Positions 6,798 through 15,677 of a stretch of 17,175 bases of DNA are shown piece by piece. Under the pieces are notes generated by a model. That model was not told the origin of the DNA. It did not search any database and saw only the letters and a program-made list of their open reading frames with translations. This stretch comes from Fibrobacter sp. (GTDB taxonomy: Bacteria; Fibrobacterota; Fibrobacteria; Fibrobacterales; Fibrobacteraceae), in the NCBI GenBank assembly GCA_016295375.1, contig JAEDLI010000046.1, forward strand, positions 1 to 17,175, given 5' to 3'. Position 1 is the first letter of the stretch; every line of letters starts with the position of its first letter. The translations under genes and the position numbers were made by a program.

Positions 6798-9700
6798 TTA
6801 CCAACCATTCACGCAACGAATCATTCCGTTTTTCACTGTTATTACGTTACCCACAACACAACGGTCGCCAGCAGATTGGTAGTTTCCTGTCAAATTCTGC
6901 CAATCAAAACTAGTCCACACTTTACTATCGTTCACATACAATTCTTTTCCGCCACCATTAGCATCACATTTCAGATTTTTAGTATCTGTTCCACATTTAG
7001 TAATCTTATAACTCGTTCCGACGTTAAAATCGCGAGCAACACTGCCGGACAAATCAACGTTTACATAGTCTCCGCCTCCGCTACCAGAGCTAGATGACTC
7101 AGGTGCCGCGCTGCTGGAACTTGCGCCACCGCCACCACCGGAGCAGGGGTTGGAACCGGAAATCGTTACATCTGAATAGACCCAATTAGGTATGTACATA
7201 TAATATCCACCATCCACCTTTGATGCGCCCAATGTATTTGTCAGCCAATTATCGCAGTCACTTTTATTGTAACATTGGGGATTTGTGGAGAAGGTTTTTC
7301 CGTTGATAACGGAGCCACTATTGATATTAAGTTTCGAAGCGGACGTGAAGAACAAACAACGTTTTGTGTCACTATTATATGTTCCCGATGCCGTAATAAT
7401 AGAACCACAGCCTTCCGTGCAGTAATCTGTACAATGACATCCTCCCGCGCTGCTACTGCTGCTCACGGCGGCACTGCTACTACTTACCGCCGTCCACGTG
7501 ACGGAGCAGTCGTGGGATGTGGTATTTGCGGAGTTTGTCAAACTAACGGTATAAGACACCGTACCGGCAGACGCCGGCCCGGTAAAGCCAGGCAGTGCAC
7601 CGCTGGTATATCCGCTTCCTGTCACCGAAGTTCCTGCAATGGTATAACTGCAGCCATCTTCGCAGCCGCTCAAGTTTTGCGGAGTAAGCGCTACGGAAGT
7701 GCTTACGGTCGCCGTCTTGCTCGTTTCACAAGTGAACGAGGGCGGAGCCTGGTTGATGGTGATGTCCTTTGAACAGGTTCCCGTAATATTGTTGTTGCAT
7801 GAACAACTTAACATCAATGTCTTTGTACCCGTTGTCGATGCAGTCTTCGTGATTGCGTCCGTAGGATTGTGATTCCCTTCAGTTCCGCTATCGTATGTAT
7901 AGGAGCAACTCCAGCAGTTTACATTATTTGCTCCTGTGAATGTATAGTCATCCCCCTTATTCAAAGTCGTGGGCGTCACGGAACAGGTCAGCAGAGAGCC
8001 GATTTCTACACTCCCTGAACAGACTGTCTGCCCAGCGTAAGTCAGCGTATAGGGGTAATTGCCGGCTGTAGTCGGAGCGTTCACGCCATTGTTCCAGCAA
8101 CCTCCCGTACCACAATCTATAGTCTTGGAATTTCCGTTCAGGTTCCACACCATTTGTACATTTCCACCGATGTTGGTGATATTTGAAACATCAAGCGTAA
8201 TTGGTTGTCCTTGATACAAACTTCCGCCCACGCTACACGTGGCCGTCACTTCGGTGGTGACTTTTTTCTTCACCTTGAATGTCTTGGAGCATTCATTAAA
8301 CGGCACTTCCGCGCTGGCGCTTGCCACCGTGTAGGTGTGCTCGCAGCCGCCGTCGGTATTGCATTCGGGCGAATTTCCCGCGGGAGTCTTGCTTACGTTT
8401 CCATAACCTTCCTGGCCACTAATGGCATCCCTTCCATCGAGTTTAATGGTGTACACGCACTTGTTATTGGGGCAATTGTTCAGCTTGAAGGAAAGCTGGG
8501 GCCATGTCTCACCGCTTTCAACGTCGCTAGCAGAAAGATTGCTGCAAGAAACGCTGGTGATGGCGACATCGTTGCACTGGGTGGAAAGTACCGTCCCGCC
8601 CTGGTTTGTCACCGAGGCCGTGAACTTGAAGGTCTTTCCCTGATAGTTCCCGTACGGATTATCCGTCTTTTCCCACTTGGCCTGGTCTAGCGTCCAGCTT
8701 GGTGCATCTGAAATACCTATGACGGAGGAGCCGTCCACCGTTCCTTCCACGGAGTAGGCGGTGACCTTGTCCTTGTTGGTCACATCCGCCGTAATGGTCC
8801 ACTTGCCGGTCCCGTCGTTGTATTGCGCGACGCAGTTGGAAATGCCTACCGCATTCTTACAAGCAGAAGTTATCGTAACATCCGTTACCGAAGAACCGCC
8901 AAGATTCTTGATAACGATTTGCTTTACATGTTCAGGGTCAAATCCCTGGGCGCCATCGGCAAAGGAACCGGTGACTTCAAAACTTCCGACATTCCCCTTG
9001 AATTTCACGGAACGGCTGGCGAAATCGTCTGAGCCCCAATTTGCATTCTCGCTCAGAAGCCAGATTTCTATTTCGTTGTTGTCGGAGTTCTGCATACTCA
9101 CGTTGAGTGTCGAGCCTCTCAGGTTGGCCACGGCGGCGAGAGGCAGGGTCTTTTCTTCTCCGGAGCTGACGGCAGAGACATTAGCCAGGTCGGCATGGTC
9201 GGTGCATTCGGTAAGTTTGCCCGTCCAGAAGGGGCCGCAGTGGGCTCGCTCGGCCTCCGTTTCAACAGCCCACGCGCCATCTTCCGGGCTAAGGCTGCAC
9301 TTCAGCCATGCCTTGGCCGTTTTCATATCCTTGCCGTTTTCGACATAGCCGTGTTGGCCGGCACCGGACTCGCTGAATTTGTAACCGGCAGACGAACAGG
9401 ACGCCCCGTTCTCCCCGGCAATACCGCAACCGGCGTCATCGCCATTGTAGTAGTAATAGCTTTCGGTGCAGCTGTACGCCTTGGAATCGAACCAGCCAGA
9501 ATGTCCAATCCAGGGCTTGACATTTTCTTCTGTAGGCACGACCCCGTTAGGAGCAACCGCCGCAAAAGAGCACTTCACCGTGGGGTACGTATCGTGACAT
9601 TCGGAATCGTAATCTTCGCTCTTCCAGCCGATGCCGTAAATCTTGAAATTCGGGTCCGCCATGCTGAAACCCACAAACTCGTGGTCTCGGGAACCATAAT

Positions 9701-12700
9701 TGTTGGAAAGGTCCGACAGGTCGAACACGAGCGTGTATTCGTCGGGACTGCCGTAGAAGTTCCCGACAAAGGCGGAGACGGAAAGCTTGTTGTCGTCGGT
9801 CAGGGTCGCCGCCATCATGACCATGGACATCGCCCCCACAGAAGCCTTGCTTCCGCCCTTCACCGGGGTTCCCTTGAGGCAGCTAGATGCGCCCCCGTCC
9901 CTGCATAGGCGTGCTTCCAGATAGCCGTTTTCGTTTGCATAAAGGTTCAGCATCAGGTATTCCGAACCTGCCGCGTTGGAACGCAGCATGAACCCGGACT
10001 TGGCGATGTTTTCCGAGGCGTTCCCGAAACTAGGCGTGGCCTTGGGGAGTTGCACCAGAGCCTTCAGGGTGCCGTAAAGGCCCGCATTTACGGTGCTGAT
10101 GACTTTCACTCCCGCCATATTGGAACGGTTCTTGCCCTTGTTGCTGGATTTGTCCAGGGATATATTCCCGTACTGGCTGTCAATGTCGTCCAGCGCCCCG
10201 CTCAACAGGTGCCATTTGGACTTGCTGAAAACCCCGTTCGCATCGACGGCACCATTGCATGTCGAATTCACGTCGTTGCCGCAACGGTCGATGCAGTATT
10301 CCGTCTCGTCGCCGTAGCAGCCTATGGAGCCGTTCTTGAATTCGTCGAAGAAACAGTGCTTGTCGGACTCCCCAAAATAGGCGTATACGATAGCGTTGTC
10401 GTCCTTGACCGTAAATTCGCTGTAATTCTGACTCGTTATGGGGTCTATCGTGGGGCAGGTGGTCCCGCCGTTATTGTCGCACTTCCAGTAGCTGAAATTC
10501 TTGTTGGCGTCGTTATCCTTGTCGATAGAAATGGAAACCCCTTCGCCGCTAAATACGCTGACGGTGCAGGATTTCGGGTCCTTCCCCTTTACATCGTCAT
10601 ACACGCAAGTGGTATTCCGTCCGTTCACCTTGACAATCAGGAACGGATTCTTCCCGTCGCCGACATCTCCCTTAAAGGCCACCTTCAGGGAGTGCTTTTT
10701 CGCCTTGGCTGTGGCCCGGAGTTCGTAAGTGTTGTTCGCGACGATTGTGGACTTGTCGATAGAATTGTTCTCGGAAGGGATTATTACAATACAGTCTGCC
10801 GAGGGCTTGGCCGCCAGGGTGAGGTTCCCCGTCCCCCCCAGGGAAACGGACCAGGACTGGTTTTTGGTATTGATGCCGAAACTCACTCCCGAGGGTTCCA
10901 CCCAGGTTTCGTCCGTGTTGCACAGGGGCCAGTCGTCATCGCCACGGAAGCCCGCTTCTGGGCAATCTTCCGGATGGCTTGCACAATAGGTGTTGACTTC
11001 GTCTTGCGTCGCCGCTATTCGATTCAGGGTCGCAGAGCTTGAAACATGGAGTTCCGCCGAATAGGGGCTCGAAAGGGCGTATCCTTCCCCTGTCTGGAGG
11101 TGGAATGTCAATGTCCCGTTCACGGCGTCACTTGTAGTCACGTCGAACAGTTTGCGCGTTTCGGAACCGCTGGTATTGGCGGGTATTTCAAAGGTGCATT
11201 TCCCGTCGCTTTCCGAGCCGCCGTTCAGGGTATAGTTCCACCCGTCGGGCCGCATGGGGCAGGACACCGTGAGCGTTATGGGCTGGTCGTGGGCGGAAAT
11301 GCTTACATGGACCTGGGCCGAACCTGTTGGCGACATTTCCTGGGAGTCCTCTATGAACGATACTGTGGGGGTCCCGCGCTGCGAGCCCTTGACGACAACC
11401 CAGAAGGGCACCTTGCTGTACCCATTGGCCGACGCCTCGCAGGTATAGATTCCTTCTGTCAAGGGAGTCCCCCCGCTGGGATAGAGTTTCCCGGATGTGG
11501 GGATTCCCGCACCACAGTTGATGGCCACTTCGGATTTTTTCAAGGTGGAGCCGTTTAGCGGGATTACGTTATAATAGTTTTCAAGTTCTCCATAGGGGTC
11601 TGTCGGCAGGTAGATGACCCGCGGCAGGACGATAAAGGAGGGGGTCGGCGATGCCTGGTTTGCTTCTGACGGCAAGGTTTCGTTGTTCTCGTATTGGGAT
11701 TCCAGGCTGACACCCAGCTGCGGGGCATTCGAAATATAATAGCTGTCCGTTCCGCTTGTGTAGGAATCCTCGGACGTGCTGGCAGAGGGGACGCCGCCAG
11801 TCGCCCCGCCGCATGTTGAACCGTCGTTACTGCAGATGATGGCAGCCGAAGTCATTTCGTCAATGACCTCCTGGCTGAAGGTAAGGGTGGCGTCTTTGAA
11901 GTTTGCCTTCGCACAAGACGCCGTCGGAGCATAAACCGTCCCCGTCAAATGAAGACCGCTGGATTCTCCGATATCCTTCTCGGTGTAGATAAAGTAGTTC
12001 TTCACTTCTTTCTGGATATGGCCCGCCCCCTGCTTTAGATATAGGAAGACAAAGGATCCGTCCTCAACCATCGGGAGGCCGTTTTGACCCGGTCCCAGCT
12101 GGTTTTCCACAATGATAATGAACTTGCCCTTCAGTTTTTTATCGGCACTCTGTCCGTAATTTCCGTCGCTGGACGAAATCTTTACAACCAGGAATCCATT
12201 ATAGAGGTTCGTTTTTTTCTTGCCTTCGTCGTCAATATTTTCCCTGTAGCAGTCATTCAAAAGCTTTTCAAAACCTGTCTGGGGCCAGTTGGTAATGCCC
12301 GCTGCGCAGCCCTTATTTGCATAGGACTCAAATTTATCCTTGGACGTGACCAGAACGTCCTTGACCTGGTATCCAGTCCCGCAGTTGGATTCCTTTACCC
12401 AAATATTGTCACAGTTGTCCTTGACCGTTTCTGCACAAGAGAACTTGCGCTCGTCCGTCACGTTGTTGGAAACGGTTCCATTGGACTTGAACCAGGGCGT
12501 TACGCCGCATTCGGGACGATATGCGTCACTTGATTTTTTACAGTAGGGAGAGCCGGTTATGGTATTGTTGTCGTAATTGAAGGTGTTGTACTGCTTCAAA
12601 TTGTAAAAGATGTTATCTCCTACCGAATACGCTCCTACTGGCGTGGGGGTCGAAAACTTGCCCCCCATCTGACTGTATCCCTGATCTAGACTCCAATCGT

Positions 12701-14270
12701 TAAAAGAGAGATCGTAGTCCCTAGCCCAATTGAGCTGTATCCATTCCGCGTTGTATCCCTTAGAGGTAAAATACTTCCAATCTGTGTTAGAGTATTCTCC
12801 AAAAGACACATCCGTTTTCCCATTTGTATAATAAAGCGAATATTTGTCCGTCTTTTCCGTTATGCTCTTATACGGCTTATATTTGCCTCCAGCCCAATTT
12901 TGCCATCCCCTCTCATAATCCACATAGTATTTTCCGCTTATCATACCCCAATTTGTATGCCATTCCACGCCTTTCCAAGAACCGCATACATCCTTATCGC
13001 TAGACGATATAACCGAATAAGTGCTCCCATTTTTCGCTATCCGAAACTCGTCTTTTGATGATATGGGAGTGGGGCAATATTTTTTATATGTGCTGATTTC
13101 TGTAAATTCTTTTTCATTGCGCTTGGCGTTGTATTGTTCGGACGAAATATAGTCTGCAATATAGGCCTCCGATTCACTGCTATTTCCTAGAATTATTTTA
13201 TCGTAATAATTTTCGTTATCCCAACCAGTCCATACATTTTTATGTCCCGGCATCCAAACGTTGCCTTCTACCCTGAATGTATAATTTGTGCCGTTGGACT
13301 TTATTTGCGCTGATTCACTGGTACACAAATTTTTTCCTACTGTAAATTCCTTTTCGTTCTGTGCAAGGGTCGCTGTGCCGTCAAGAGTCATACTGCCGTC
13401 TATCCGAAACGCACCAGCATTACCCTGATTTACATTTCCGCCGAAATAAGCATCTCCAGAAAGTTCAAGGGCTCCCGTGAAATTACCCACAACATACAAA
13501 TCCTTTCCCTTGAACCCCGTATTTTGGATAGAGGCGTTCCCTCCGATGCAGGCAGTTTCCCCGACTTTCACATCGTTACCGCTAAGGGTTGCGTTGCCCG
13601 TCACGACCCAGTTTTTCTCCACTATGGGGGGGTTCCCGCTCCAGTCGCCATTCACGATAGCCGATGTCGCCTTTACCTGTGTTGACTGAAAGCCACCCCC
13701 AAAATATGCATAGTCAAATTCAATGTCGGAATGGTGGTTCTCCTGCGGGACCTTTACCTGGTACAGGCCGTCCACGTTGAAAATAGCCACCTCGCTATGC
13801 CGAGTGTCCCCGCGGGCCTCTCCGCTCGACAGTATCTTTAGCTTGTATGTAGAACTTTCTGTATTTACGCCAACCAGCCAAACATGGTAATCCTGCCCTT
13901 GCTTTTGTAACGGACGCAAGCGGTCGTCCAGGCTAATCGGCTTGTGGCTATCGTTGTTCAAATACTGCCTGATTAACGCACCCACGTCGTTAGCATGGTA
14001 AGTTATCCAGCTCCGGGCGTTTTCTATGCCGGCGATAGAGCTCTGGTAGGCCTCCCGCTGCATCATGCGGCTGGCACTGGAGCGGCCTTCGCTGGTAATC
14101 CACTTGTAAGTAGCGGTAGCGGCGATGGTCGCCACCAGCATGAACAGGAGAACGGTAATGAGGGAAACACCGTACTTTGAGCGTCTGGAAAGAGATTGCT
14201 TCCCCTGAAACAGGCTCAGGGTCGCAATGACATTCTCTCGTCTCTCGTCTTTTGTCTTTCGTCTAAACAT
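6798..14270 (-). CDS. Giant PilX/GspK-like prepilin with adhesin-like extension (2490 residues)
   Basis: The N-terminus is a type IV prepilin: a long basic leader (1-34, ending RRSKYG), a predicted cut after G34, then a hydrophobic helix VSLITVLLFMLVATIAATA. Position +5 is T39, not Glu, as in GspK/PilX tip subunits. Residues ~60-200 resemble PilX. After that come: short repeated beta strands like a beta-helix (~205-310), a Tyr/Asn-rich stretch (~345-580), a PilX-type segment with HLTGTVYAPTASC (~720-830), Ig-like strands (~940-1110), a lectin-like beta-sandwich candidate (~1305-1550), another beta-sandwich (~1696-1806), several Cys-paired Ig-like repeats (~1807-2256), and two Cys-rich end modules separated by Ser-rich linkers (~2258-2277 and 2376-2400). 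Usual PilX is ~170-200 residues. Start fixed by AGGAGG five bases upstream. Last gene of the operon. Domain labels beyond the pilin part are inferred from pattern only; secretion and surface display at a pilus tip is the likely role. Confidence 0.85.
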   Translation of the reverse strand: MFRRKTKDERRENVIATLSLFQGKQSLSRRSKYGVSLITVLLFMLVATIAATATYKWITSEGRSSASRMMQREAYQSSIAGIENARSWITYHANDVGALIRQYLNNDSHKPISLDDRLRPLQKQGQDYHVWLVGVNTESSTYKLKILSSGEARGDTRHSEVAIFNVDGLYQVKVPQENHHSDIEFDYAYFGGGFQSTQVKATSAIVNGDWSGNPPIVEKNWVVTGNATLSGNDVKVGETACIGGNASIQNTGFKGKDLYVVGNFTGALELSGDAYFGGNVNQGNAGAFRIDGSMTLDGTATLAQNEKEFTVGKNLCTSESAQIKSNGTNYTFRVEGNVWMPGHKNVWTGWDNENYYDKIILGNSSESEAYIADYISSEQYNAKRNEKEFTEISTYKKYCPTPISSKDEFRIAKNGSTYSVISSSDKDVCGSWKGVEWHTNWGMISGKYYVDYERGWQNWAGGKYKPYKSITEKTDKYSLYYTNGKTDVSFGEYSNTDWKYFTSKGYNAEWIQLNWARDYDLSFNDWSLDQGYSQMGGKFSTPTPVGAYSVGDNIFYNLKQYNTFNYDNNTITGSPYCKKSSDAYRPECGVTPWFKSNGTVSNNVTDERKFSCAETVKDNCDNIWVKESNCGTGYQVKDVLVTSKDKFESYANKGCAAGITNWPQTGFEKLLNDCYRENIDDEGKKKTNLYNGFLVVKISSSDGNYGQSADKKLKGKFIIIVENQLGPGQNGLPMVEDGSFVFLYLKQGAGHIQKEVKNYFIYTEKDIGESSGLHLTGTVYAPTASCAKANFKDATLTFSQEVIDEMTSAAIICSNDGSTCGGATGGVPSASTSEDSYTSGTDSYYISNAPQLGVSLESQYENNETLPSEANQASPTPSFIVLPRVIYLPTDPYGELENYYNVIPLNGSTLKKSEVAINCGAGIPTSGKLYPSGGTPLTEGIYTCEASANGYSKVPFWVVVKGSQRGTPTVSFIEDSQEMSPTGSAQVHVSISAHDQPITLTVSCPMRPDGWNYTLNGGSESDGKCTFEIPANTSGSETRKLFDVTTSDAVNGTLTFHLQTGEGYALSSPYSAELHVSSSATLNRIAATQDEVNTYCASHPEDCPEAGFRGDDDWPLCNTDETWVEPSGVSFGINTKNQSWSVSLGGTGNLTLAAKPSADCIVIIPSENNSIDKSTIVANNTYELRATAKAKKHSLKVAFKGDVGDGKNPFLIVKVNGRNTTCVYDDVKGKDPKSCTVSVFSGEGVSISIDKDNDANKNFSYWKCDNNGGTTCPTIDPITSQNYSEFTVKDDNAIVYAYFGESDKHCFFDEFKNGSIGCYGDETEYCIDRCGNDVNSTCNGAVDANGVFSKSKWHLLSGALDDIDSQYGNISLDKSSNKGKNRSNMAGVKVISTVNAGLYGTLKALVQLPKATPSFGNASENIAKSGFMLRSNAAGSEYLMLNLYANENGYLEARLCRDGGASSCLKGTPVKGGSKASVGAMSMVMMAATLTDDNKLSVSAFVGNFYGSPDEYTLVFDLSDLSNNYGSRDHEFVGFSMADPNFKIYGIGWKSEDYDSECHDTYPTVKCSFAAVAPNGVVPTEENVKPWIGHSGWFDSKAYSCTESYYYYNGDDAGCGIAGENGASCSSAGYKFSESGAGQHGYVENGKDMKTAKAWLKCSLSPEDGAWAVETEAERAHCGPFWTGKLTECTDHADLANVSAVSSGEEKTLPLAAVANLRGSTLNVSMQNSDNNEIEIWLLSENANWGSDDFASRSVKFKGNVGSFEVTGSFADGAQGFDPEHVKQIVIKNLGGSSVTDVTITSACKNAVGISNCVAQYNDGTGKWTITADVTNKDKVTAYSVEGTVDGSSVIGISDAPSWTLDQAKWEKTDNPYGNYQGKTFKFTASVTNQGGTVLSTQCNDVAITSVSCSNLSASDVESGETWPQLSFKLNNCPNNKCVYTIKLDGRDAISGQEGYGNVSKTPAGNSPECNTDGGCEHTYTVASASAEVPFNECSKTFKVKKKVTTEVTATCSVGGSLYQGQPITLDVSNITNIGGNVQMVWNLNGNSKTIDCGTGGCWNNGVNAPTTAGNYPYTLTYAGQTVCSGSVEIGSLLTCSVTPTTLNKGDDYTFTGANNVNCWSCSYTYDSGTEGNHNPTDAITKTASTTGTKTLMLSCSCNNNITGTCSKDITINQAPPSFTCETSKTATVSTSVALTPQNLSGCEDGCSYTIAGTSVTGSGYTSGALPGFTGPASAGTVSYTVSLTNSANTTSHDCSVTWTAVSSSSAAVSSSSSAGGCHCTDYCTEGCGSIITASGTYNSDTKRCLFFTSASKLNINSGSVINGKTFSTNPQCYNKSDCDNWLTNTLGASKVDGGYYMYIPNWVYSDVTISGSNPCSGGGGGASSSSAAPESSSSGSGGGDYVNVDLSGSVARDFNVGTSYKITKCGTDTKNLKCDANGGGKELYVNDSKVWTSFDWQNLTGNYQSAGDRCVVGNVITVKNGMIRCVNGW
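14195..14264 (-). repeat. Tandem heptamer and palindromic repeat inside the giant gene's leader codons
   Basis: Directly after ATGTTT, the minus strand has four 7-base units of form AGACRAR (14264-14237). A GTCATTGCGA...GAAGCAATCT element follows, with nested inverted repeats ATTGC/GCAAT (14195-14199, 14224-14228) and CCCTGA/TCAGGG (14203-14208, 14216-14221). Both look like intergenic dispersed repeats, yet they are translated in frame as residues ~3-26 of the leader peptide. Confidence 0.7.
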
Positions 14271-14275
14271 GTTTC

Positions 14276-14281
14276 CCTCCT
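14276..14281 (-). promoter_or_regulatory. Strong ribosome binding site of the giant prepilin gene
   Basis: AGGAGG stands five bases before the ATG at 14270 and overlaps the stop codon of the GspJ-like gene. It supports the long-leader start, and with it the translation of the repeat-derived codons. Confidence 0.85.
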
Positions 14282-15677
14282 AGTCCCTAGGACCGTTGCT
14301 GGGGGTCGGCACTACAATTTCCACTTCTCCCGTTTCCCCATTTTCGCCGTTCTTCCCTCCGCGGGCAATCTGCAACTCCAACTTCAGCGCCTTGACGTTT
14401 TTCTTGTCCTTCTTGTTGCTTTCCGGATTGAAATGGGGAGTCTCAAAGTCATAGTTCGCGCCAGCCAGTTTTCGCACCTTCAGGTTTTCTATCGTCAGCG
14501 TTCCCTGGGAGACTAGGGGCGAATAGCAAGCAAAGGTAAATGCCAGGCACACATTTTCCACCTTTTCGGGAACGGTAAAGCGCATGCTTCTGCTGCCCGC
14601 TCCCTTGTCGGGGTCAAGTGGCGGAAAGAAGAGAAAGTCGTCCATTAGGCGAACATTGTCCTTTTTAGGATAGTCACCGGTCGAAACACTCCTGAACCCA
14701 ACGGACATGTGGTCCGTGCCGGGAACAAACATCAGGCTTTTGTCCTTGGAATTTGCCGGAACAGGTATTTCGAAATAGATTTCGTATTCCTGGTCCTTTT
14801 CAAACGTGAGGGTGCCATTGTAATTGGAACACATGTTCTTCCAGCTATCCAGGGCGGCGTCCTCGTTCTTGATGGCAAAAACCTGATTGACCCTTCGGTT
14901 CGTTTCGTCCACCAGGTTTTCGCTGGCGTTGCTGTAATTCGAGAAGAACTGGGACAGCACCGCGCTCTCTCCACCCTTGTTCGCCTCGCCACTGCCGTTG
15001 GTCACGTTCAGGGTGACATAGCCAGCCTCGCCGGTACGCGGAATCAGCTTGAACTGCGTGGCGTTGCCGGGAGGGAACATCTGTTCGCTTTCAACCATGA
15101 CGCTGGGCCTTGATGCGACAACATTGAATTTCACGACGCCAGTCGCGATTTCTACCGCATCTGATTTTGCCTCTTCTGCAGTCTGCTCCTTGCAGGCATT
15201 TTCGTCTTGGGCTCCCGAAACGGTCCGGCAGGAACGCTTAAGGATGCCTCCTTCGACAAACCAGCTGATTTCCTCTACCGCCTGGTAATGGCCCAGGTTG
15301 TCATAGCGAACGCGGCGTACAATCAGGTTACTGAAGCCGTCTTCGTTTGCTATCAGAAAAGAGGACGAGTCTTTATTGTCATCCACGGCGTTGTCCGGGT
15401 CGATGAAAACATCGGAATAGACGTTGCTGAACTTGTCTCCGTATTTCTCCCCCCCGTCCGCATTTCCCGCCTCTTTCGAACTCTTCGCCCCCATCTGGGA
15501 CACGTCCGACTTGAAGAGTGTGGCCACGTTCTCGGCTTCCTGCGTCGCCTTGAGCATGTTCTGGGTGCGTACGCGGAACTTGGTGGAGTCGGTAAAGGCC
15601 TGGCCCGCCACGAGCACGATGATGCCCACGATGGCCATGTAGACCAGGAGCTCCATGAGGGTGAAACCTTTTTTCAT
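14280..15677 (-). CDS. GspJ/PilW-like type IV prepilin with large internal insertion
   Basis: 465 residues from ATG at 15677. The leader is only MKKG, cut before F5, and the mature helix begins FTLMELLVYMAIVGIIVLVAG with the conserved Glu at +5 (E9). Residues ~28-190 follow the GspJ/PilW pattern (RVRTQNMLKATQEAENVATLFKSD; EEISWFVEGGILKRS). Typical members are ~200-350 residues. Here about 235 residues (~190-425) are inserted, including a beta-sandwich-like part (~286-405, ending GTLTIENLKVRKL), before the fold resumes with VKALKLELQIARGG (428-441). The ATG overlaps the upstream gene's TGA (ATGA), so translation is coupled. An open frame extends upstream to 15893, but those residues are an Arg/Gly-rich shadow of the GspI-like gene. 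Third gene of the pilin operon; probably part of the tip complex. Confidence 0.85.
   Translation of the reverse strand: MKKGFTLMELLVYMAIVGIIVLVAGQAFTDSTKFRVRTQNMLKATQEAENVATLFKSDVSQMGAKSSKEAGNADGGEKYGDKFSNVYSDVFIDPDNAVDDNKDSSSFLIANEDGFSNLIVRRVRYDNLGHYQAVEEISWFVEGGILKRSCRTVSGAQDENACKEQTAEEAKSDAVEIATGVVKFNVVASRPSVMVESEQMFPPGNATQFKLIPRTGEAGYVTLNVTNGSGEANKGGESAVLSQFFSNYSNASENLVDETNRRVNQVFAIKNEDAALDSWKNMCSNYNGTLTFEKDQEYEIYFEIPVPANSKDKSLMFVPGTDHMSVGFRSVSTGDYPKKDNVRLMDDFLFFPPLDPDKGAGSRSMRFTVPEKVENVCLAFTFACYSPLVSQGTLTIENLKVRKLAGANYDFETPHFNPESNKKDKKNVKALKLELQIARGGKNGENGETGEVEIVVPTPSNGPRD

Noticed and set aside
10050..11042. 330-codon open frame on the plus strand inside the giant gene
   Set aside because: Antisense shadow of a GC-rich coding stretch; no recognisable domain, and many similar frames lie opposite this gene.
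14237..14264. Short regular repeats that might suggest a CRISPR-like array
   Set aside because: Seven-base units without spacers, inside a reading frame; a simple tandem repeat.
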